NCBI RefSeq assembly: GCF_030272615.1
Contig: NC_081407.1
Span: 153,781,048 to 153,845,047, forward strand
DNA from: Cryptomeria japonica
Taxonomy: Eukaryota; Streptophyta; Pinopsida; Cupressales; Cupressaceae
Direction of reading: 5' to 3'
DNA: 64,000 bases
Shown: in pieces, positions 58,789 to 64,000 of the stretch
How positions within the stretch are numbered: position 1 is the stretch's first letter
How the letters are laid out: each line of letters starts with the position of its first letter
Notes under the pieces: generated by a model
Database searches by the model: none
The model's input: the letters and a program-made list of their open reading frames with translations, nothing else
What the model was told of the DNA's origin: nothing
Position numbers and translations under genes: made by a program

Positions 58789-58880
58789 ATCTGAAGAGAG
58801 TGCATGGATTTAGTATTGGTGACAGTGCAGATGAATGGAAGCGGGCAAAGTGGCAAGATTTTGACAGACGTTTGAGAAAG
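58789..58880 (+). CDS. ZPR1: ZPR1 exon 9 of those visible
   Basis: The acceptor AATCTCCAG restores the phase left at 42057, giving N-LKRVHGFSIGDSADEWKRAK then WQDFDRRLRK, which matches the family segment after the VTTVEGL helix. The donor is GTACTC, phase 0. An upstream alternative acceptor (CTATCAG near 58748) would reach a stop within three codons and is excluded. The rest of the second ZPR1 domain and the C-terminus were not found before 64000, so the last exon(s) are downstream. Confidence 0.91.
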
Positions 58881-59222
58881 GTACTCTTCCTGTTTCATCA
58901 TATTAAAACTAAATCTTGTGGAAAATCGAAAATATGATGGTAATAGGGCTTATGGTGATGACAAATAGGTAGAATCAAAAGGAAAGGTAAAAAGAAAAAG
59001 AGGAACATCCTTTTTGTGCGATTATGTTTTCCCAAAGGATTTTTATTTCTGCAATGTAAATTATTGGACATGGCTTTAGTGGAGCAAGATTCAAATGCAA
59101 CTCTTTTGTGGAATCAATGCCTGCCTCTCCTACCATGCACTGCAGCTCTTCCCTTAGATAGTTTTTCTGTCAATGCTTCCTCTTAGCTCTCATAAGCCAT
59201 TTCTTCATGCTTTGAACTTGCG
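58881..59222 (+). other. ZPR1 intronic sequence, no feature
   Basis: 342 bp between the last visible ZPR1 exon and the TRIM. Nothing recognised. Confidence 0.5.
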
Positions 59223-59233
59223 TGTTGAGACAT

Positions 59234-59304
59234 GGACCAGCTAGGACTCGAACCTAGGACCTTCCATAGGCTGCTGGAGTGCTCTACCACTGAGCTACTG
59301 GCCC
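59234..59304 (-). promoter_or_regulatory. tRNA-like cloverleaf with A and B boxes, LTR copy 1
   Basis: Acceptor arms GGGCCAG and CTGGTCC pair over 7 bp (one G-T). The D arm GCTC/GAGC and T arm CTAGG/CCTAG are perfect. A box TAGCTCAGTGG (59287-59297) and B box GGTTCGAGTCC (59244-59254) match the pol III consensus. The anticodon arm is weak: CTCCA with TGGAA, an 8-nt loop and no T before the anticodon, so it is probably not a working tRNA. Confidence 0.85.
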
Positions 59305-59432
59305 CTCTTGGACCAGTCCATCGTCGGTCCGGGTGTGGCTTATTTCCAACACCAACACCCCCCCTTAAGCCACACCTCTTGTGTGCTTGGGGCTCCTAGC
59401 CTGGACCTGGCTTTGATACCATGTTGAGACAT

Positions 59433-59503
59433 GGACCAGCTAGGACTCGAACCTAGGACCTTCCATACACTGCTGGAGTGCTCTACCACTGAGCTACTGG
59501 CCC
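59433..59503 (-). promoter_or_regulatory. tRNA-like cloverleaf with A and B boxes, LTR copy 2
   Basis: Same fold and boxes as the first copy (A box 59486-59496, B box 59443-59453). The two copies differ only in the anticodon loop (GCAGCC versus GCAGTG); both promoter boxes and all three other arms are unchanged. Confidence 0.85.
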
Positions 59504-59730
59504 CTCTTGGACTAGTCCATCGTCGGTCCGGGTGTGGCTTATTTGCAACACCAACAACAAGCTGGGCATTGAAACCAAACAAGCATCTCTTGCACTTTGT
59601 TTTCAGTAACTGACCAGTCTCTCTTTGGATTAAGTGATACTAGATTAATTTTTTCGTATTTGTCTTTTTTTTTAAATAAATTTTGTTCTTTGCTTGTGTT
59701 GACCTTGGAGATGAAATGGTAATTGGTTAT

Positions 59731-59879
59731 TGATTAATGAAAACAAAGTTGTACGTATAGGCAGTTACATGACAATGTTCTAAACAAAACAATTGTAAAT
59801 GAAGACAAAAATAGAAACTATCTAAGTTAACTAAAATACATTAAATGACCATTAGATAATAATTAAATACTCTAATACC
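59731..59879 (-). repeat. 3' LTR of Copia family D
   Basis: About 149 bp, short for a Copia LTR. Its text (AATGGTCATTTAATG, ATGACAATGTTCTAAAC in either view) resembles family A LTRs. The 5' partner lies beyond the window, so the ends are inferred. Confidence 0.65.
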
Positions 59880-61052
59880 CTCGCTAAATGGTCATTCTAA
59901 CAACTACACCAAGTTGCCCCATAAATTTTACAAACTTGTCCAGGTTTAGAGACTTGGTGAGGATGTCTGTAGTCTGATCCTCAGTTGGAACATACTGCAA
60001 CTGAACATATCCATTTTCAATAAGTTGTCAAATGAAGTGAGAATGAAGCTCAATATGTTTGGTGAGCTCATGGAAGATTGGATTCTTGGCATGTTTCAAC
60101 ACCCCTTGATTGTCACAGGACAAGGGAGAAGGACTTGCTTGAGGCATTTGCATGTCAAAATGCATCCTTCGAAGCCAAATTGCTGCACATGCTGCTTTGA
60201 CAGTTTCTCAATATTCAGCTTCAGTCGAGGAAAGAGCTATCGCCTACTGTTTCTTACTGGTCCATGTGATTGCACTTGTGCCCAGACTAAAGACATACCC
60301 AAAAGTCAACTTCCTGTCATCAACAAAACCTGCCCAATTTGAGTCTGTAAAACCAATCGATTGAGGATATTTGCTTCTATTGTACAAAATGCCAAAGTTA
60401 GGTGTACCTTTCACATATCTCAGTACACGCTTCCCTGCAACCCAATGTTCTACCTTGGGGGCTGTCATGAAGCTAGATATGTAGCTCACAACATAACTGA
60501 GATCAGGTCTAGTGGCTGTTAGGTAGACGAGACTGCCAACCAGTTGCGTAAAAGTGAAATTCATACACCACAGGTGAATTTGATTTGGCTGATTGTTTCA
60601 GCCCTTTCTCCATAGGTGTAGATGAGTGTTTGCAATCATCCATCCTGAACTTATCCAACAAACTCTTGATATACTTCGACTAAGAAATAAAGATATTGCC
60701 ACTAGTCTGCCAAACCTCTACACTAAGACAATAATGCAAAAATCCCAAATCTGTCATATCAAAAGATTGGCACAAATTCTGTTTGATCTGCTCAATCAAA
60801 TGTGCCACACTACTAGTAATGATTATGTCATCCACATAGATGACAGGAAGAATGATCTCAGTACTAGTATTCTTGACATACAAGTTGGAATCTGAAGGAT
60901 TCCTCTAAAAGCCTTGTCCAATCAAATATTGATCAAATTCAATGTACCATGCCCGAGGAGCCTGTTTGAGGCCATAAGGAGCCTTCACCAGTTTGCATAC
61001 CTAGTGTTCTTTACCGGCAACCTTGAAACCTTGAGGTTGCTTAACCTAGACC

Positions 61053-61943
61053 CAGTGTTCCACGGGCGTTGGGGATGGAGGGATGCGGGGACGCGTCTTC
61101 GAGACGGGGGGACCAAGGGCCTAAGTTTGGGGACGGCGGGGGGGTGGCGGGGTGGTGGTGCTGATATAGTTATACATATACATATAGTACTTGAAAAACT
61201 AGTTTTGAAAAGATGTATGACAATATTACAATATAAGAATTACATTTCAAATGAGACTAGGAAAGTTGAAATACTATATCTAAATACCAAGATTTCTAAG
61301 TTGTGTTGTTATATGGAACCTAATCAGACTTCGAGGTTAGATTTTCCCTACTTCTATTGGCGCGGTTTCCCCCTATATTTTTCAACGGGGGTTTGGGGGC
61401 AGCGCCCCTTGCGCGTTCCCTGTCGCGATACAGGGCGGGGTCGAGGGGCAGCGCCCCGCGAGGCCAAAAATACTTTTATTATTTTCTAAAGGCGTCGGGT
61501 GTTATTTTTCTATTGGCCCACATCCAATTAGAGTTACCCCTTAACCCTCAAAAAACTTAAAAAGTCACTTTTTAAAAAATTTTTAATTTTAAACATTGCA
61601 TATATGTGGGGGCGAAAGGAGACATCTGGGCGTCTCCCCGTCCTTGGAGAGACGTCTGCATGTCTCTCAAAGGATGGGGAGACGCCCAAACGTCTCCCAA
61701 GGAGACGTGGAGGCATCTCCATGTCTCTCTAGGAGACGCCTAGACGTCTCCCAAGGAGACATCTCCACGTCTCCATGTCTCCTTGGGAGACGCAGGGACG
61801 CGGAGACGTCTCCGCATCCCAACGGCACTTGGGTGGTGGTGGCGGGACGGCGGGGGACGTCGCGTTCCCGTCCTCGTCCCCGAGACGTTTTTGACGGGGG
61901 GATGCGCCCAAAAAGGGGGGGGACGCGTCCTCGTGGAACACTG
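61053..61943. mobile_element. hAT-like non-autonomous element, TSD CCTAGACC
   Basis: Ends CAGTGTTCCACG and CGTGGAACACTG are perfect 12-bp terminal inverted repeats, flanked by identical 8-mers CCTAGACC (61045-61052 and 61944-61951), diagnostic of the hAT superfamily. Removing it rejoins the Copia reverse transcriptase motif FLDGDLEEEV. The 891 bp contain no transposase. Inside are GC-rich palindromes (61390-61465) and a block of GAGACGTCTCC-type repeats (61617-61812). Confidence 0.9.
61617..61812. repeat. GAGACGTCTC-type repeat block
   Basis: At least ten copies of GGAGACG, CGTCTCC or related words alternate in both orientations, producing many small overlapping palindromes within about 200 bp. 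Confidence 0.75.
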
Positions 61944-63443
61944 CCTAGACCTCTTCTTCCAAATCACCATCGAGGAAGGCACTTTTGATGGACTTTCCAA
62001 CCATGCTGTGTTGCAATGGCCAGAACCAATCGGATGGTGCTCATCTTTGTTGTAGAGAATTGGTTTTCTCATAGTCAATGCCCCTTTTTGTGAGAAGCCT
62101 GTAGCCAACAATCGAGCTTTGTACTTCTTAAGAGTTCCATCAGCTTTGTACTTCACTTTGTAGACACATTTGTAGCCAATGGGTTTCTTCCGTAGTTGAA
62201 GATCTGACAGATACCAAGTGTTGTTCTTCTAAAGACTATGATACTTAGCTTCCATAGCCTTTTCCAATTCAAGTATTCCTTTTGCTTTGGAATAAGTCTG
62301 AGGCTCATACACACTCTAAAGATTTGCCATGAGAGTAAAATTCACTATGTTCTTTTTGGTCTTGCCTTTAAAAGATCTCCCCTCAACAAGTTCATCATCA
62401 TGAACAACACCAATGGTCTTTTCCCACCATTTAGGTTGGCGAGTAGAAGCACCTGTATCTAACTCAGGATGCTCAACATGGGTAGGAGTGTCCGGAATAA
62501 ATTATTTTGGATGCCGATCTAGGTTATCTTGAGGAAAATTTGGTGGAACAAGATCCTACTGAGGGGAATCGACATTCTTTGTGTCAGAATTAGCAGAATC
62601 CCTCTCTTTAGGTGGAGCGAAGGGAAGTTGAACACCCAAATCTTTAGCTTTTAGAGGCTGATCTTTAGAACTGAAAACAAGAGAAGAGAGCTGAAAAGGC
62701 CCTCCTTCATCAAACACAACATCTCGACTAAATATGAGATGATCAGTGTCAGCATCAATCAGTCGATAAGCCTTATGGTTGTCACTGTAACCCGTGAACA
62801 TCAATTTTTGGCTCTTCAAATCCAATTTTGATCTCTGTGTCTGGAATCTAAAGATAAGCAGTAGGGCCAAAAACTTTCAAGTGGCTGATTTTGGGCTTCC
62901 TCCTAGACCAAGCTTCTTCTTGGGTCATCTTCTTAACGGCCTATGTGGGAGATCGGTTTAGAAGATACATAGCAGTATAAATTGCTTCAGCCTAAAATTT
63001 CTTAAGAACATTCCTATGTTCCAGAATAGACTGGGCCATTTCGGTGATTGCTCGGTTTCTTTGCTCAACAACACCCTTCTGCTGAGGGGTGTTGGGTGTG
63101 GTAAGCTGGGACTTAATGCCATGGTGTGCACAAAAGTTGGAGAAATCAGTAGAACAAAATTGCCCCCCCCATTATTTGACTAATAGTTTTGATGGGACAC
63201 CTTGACTCTTTTTGAACTAAGGCCTTAAACTTTTGAAATTCAGGAAACGCTTTTGACTTGTTTTTAAGAAAAAGGACCCACATTTTTCTATTGAAGTCAT
63301 CGACAAATAACAAAAAAATACCTGGCGCCAATGACTGATGCAGTGTTCATCGGTCCATAGACATTTGCATGGACTAATTGCAAGACCTTGGAGGCTATCC
63401 AAGTATTGCCATCAAAGAAAGGAGTTCGATGTTGCTTTCCTGC

Positions 63444-63736
63444 TATGTTACCTTGAGTTTCCGGGACGGTGGTTTGTTTTGCCTCATATGAAAACATGGA
63501 TAAAGCATGCACATATACATTATAGAACCTTAACATATAATAACTAGCAGAGTTCTTATGCCAAATTTGTGTTAAATTGAGAGTCAAAGTAAAATTGCTT
63601 ATATAATTCATTGTCAAAATTCACTGTCATTATGTAGAATTTATGGGGACGTCCCCTAGGAGTCCCCTGTCCCTGGGACGTCTCAGGGACGGGGACGCCT
63701 GAAAAAAATACTGGGTATGCGTCCCCAGGTAACATA
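63444..63736. mobile_element. Mutator-like small element, 10-bp TSD
   Basis: Ends TATGTTACCT and AGGTAACATA are inverted. Flanking 10-mers GCTTTCCTGC (63434-63443) and GCTTTCTTGC (63737-63746) differ at one base. The interrupted Copia frame (CRAC...ARK before, GKQHRTPF after) confirms the junctions. A target duplication of 9-11 bp points to the Mutator superfamily. It is 293 bp and non-coding, with G-rich GGGACGTCCCC text near its right end. Confidence 0.75.
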
Positions 63737-64000
63737 GCTTTCTTGCCTAGCAAGCTCTGCAAACACCATGACTCTGTGATTCAATCTCAGGTAACCCAAC
63801 AACCAAACCCTTCCAAGTCAACTAAGAGAGAGTGAAGATTTAGGTGCCCATTATTGCTCTTGCGAGAGAGTGCTAATGGAAGAGCTCTTTGCTGCCATGG
63901 CATGCTCTTGAGAATCACCAGTGTCAACAAGTCTATGAAGACCATGATCCTTAAGGACAACAACAACTGTAGTCTGAGTCTCCTTGTCAACAATGTTGCA

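Larger units (their letters stand above)
59223..59556 (-). mobile_element. TRIM-type miniature LTR retrotransposon with tRNA-like LTRs
   Basis: Two 135-bp direct LTRs (59223-59357 and 59422-59556; four differences) surround a 64-bp middle. On the minus strand each LTR runs TGTTGGTGTTG...GTCTCAACA. The PBS TGGTATCAAAGCCAGG starts directly after the 5' LTR (59421 downward), and TTAAGGGGGGG (59358-59368) precedes the 3' LTR as polypurine tract. There is no coding capacity. Each LTR contains a 71-bp tRNA-like sequence with pol III promoter boxes. The flanks (TTGCG and ACAAG) do not match, so no target duplication is seen. Cassandra, the known pol III-carrying TRIM, has 5S rRNA instead; no 5S sequence is visible here. 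Confidence 0.85.
59731..64000 (-). mobile_element. Copia element (family D), degenerate, runs off the window
   Basis: The 3' LTR (59731-59879) starts TATTAGAGTATTTAATT on the minus strand after polypurine tract GCGAGGG. RNase H, reverse transcriptase, integrase and gag-pre-integrase relics follow toward 64000. The 5' end is outside the window. Two DNA transposons interrupt it, at 61053-61943 and 63444-63736. Confidence 0.87.
59893..64000 (-). pseudogene. Copia D pol, degenerate and interrupted
   Basis: In minus-strand order: GHLNLHSL (gag-pre-integrase, about 63850); GKQHRTPF after the Mutator-like insertion; integrase LVHANVYGPMNTASV and FVDDFNRKMWVLFLKNK; its tail KLMFTGYSDNHKAYRLID; reverse transcriptase KYKADGTLKKYKARLLATGF, FLDGDLEEEV split by the hAT-like insertion, then IYVDDIIITSS with both Asp kept; RNase H FTDSNWAGFVDDRKLTFG. 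Many stops and frameshifts are present. Gag and protease lie beyond the window. Confidence 0.85.

Noticed and set aside
58728-58936. A 69-codon open frame extending ZPR1 on both sides
   Set aside because: The acceptor at 58788 restores the phase from 42057; residues before it and after 58880 are intronic. The acceptor near 58748 leads to a stop.
59234-59503. Two functional tRNA genes
   Set aside because: The anticodon arm is defective, and both copies lie at the same place inside matched LTRs, so they are parts of a retrotransposon.
59223-59556. Cassandra TRIM
   Set aside because: Cassandra LTRs carry 5S rRNA promoter elements; here the embedded sequence is tRNA-like and no 5S segment is visible.
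59218-59561. Target duplication around the TRIM
   Set aside because: TTGCG and ACAAG differ; it may be lost through decay or recombination, so none is claimed.

Overview
The window is plant nuclear DNA, most likely from a gymnosperm such as a conifer. One host gene runs across the whole + strand. It encodes the conserved zinc-finger protein ZPR1, and nine of its exons (319 codons) can be read in frame with no stops. Their introns range from 79 bp to 32.4 kb and are filled with old, nested transposable elements. The conifer assignment is an inference from intron size and retroelement load, not from a diagnostic marker.

ZPR1 layout: exons at 108-164, 3245-3304, 3423-3550, 4302-4584, 4664-4730, 37168-37238, 37382-37471, 41949-42057 and 58789-58880. 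The 5' end and the last exon(s) lie outside the window. One intron (37239-37381) uses a GC-AG splice pair. Intron 165-3244 holds a small hAT-like element.

Intron 4731-37167, from left to right: a deleted Gypsy element (5078-7319, TSD TCAAG); a gag-only Copia-type element (family A, 8692-16268) that received an insertion made of two inverted LTRs plus a pol fragment (11185-15642); a 5'-truncated L1-like LINE with an unusual extra ORF (17931-21780); a 42-bp tandem array; an orphan Copia LTR; a tRNA-derived SINE; and a second family A element (26171-34973, TSD GTATT) whose 3' LTR is split by a full-length but dead Copia element (family C, 26344-32606). Family C carries an array of co-varying hairpins in its 3' untranslated region.

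Intron 37472-41948 has a near-perfect 35-bp palindrome and a LINE RNase H relic. Intron 42058-58788 has a hAT-like element, paired LTR-like repeats, and a Gypsy derivative (50646-55927, TSD GACGT) in which gag-protease is joined to the integrase C-terminus, with the reverse transcriptase and integrase core missing. It sits inside a small hAT-like element.

Intron 58881 onward carries the most unusual object in the window: a 334-bp miniature LTR retrotransposon (TRIM) with 135-bp LTRs that each contain a tRNA-like cloverleaf with consensus pol III A and B boxes. After it comes a minus-strand Copia element (59731 to the window end) broken by a hAT-like element (8-bp TSD CCTAGACC) and a Mutator-like element (10-bp TSD).

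Nothing suggests that the transposon ORFs cooperate with ZPR1. Nearly all of them are broken by stops, frameshifts, lost start codons or lost catalytic residues.
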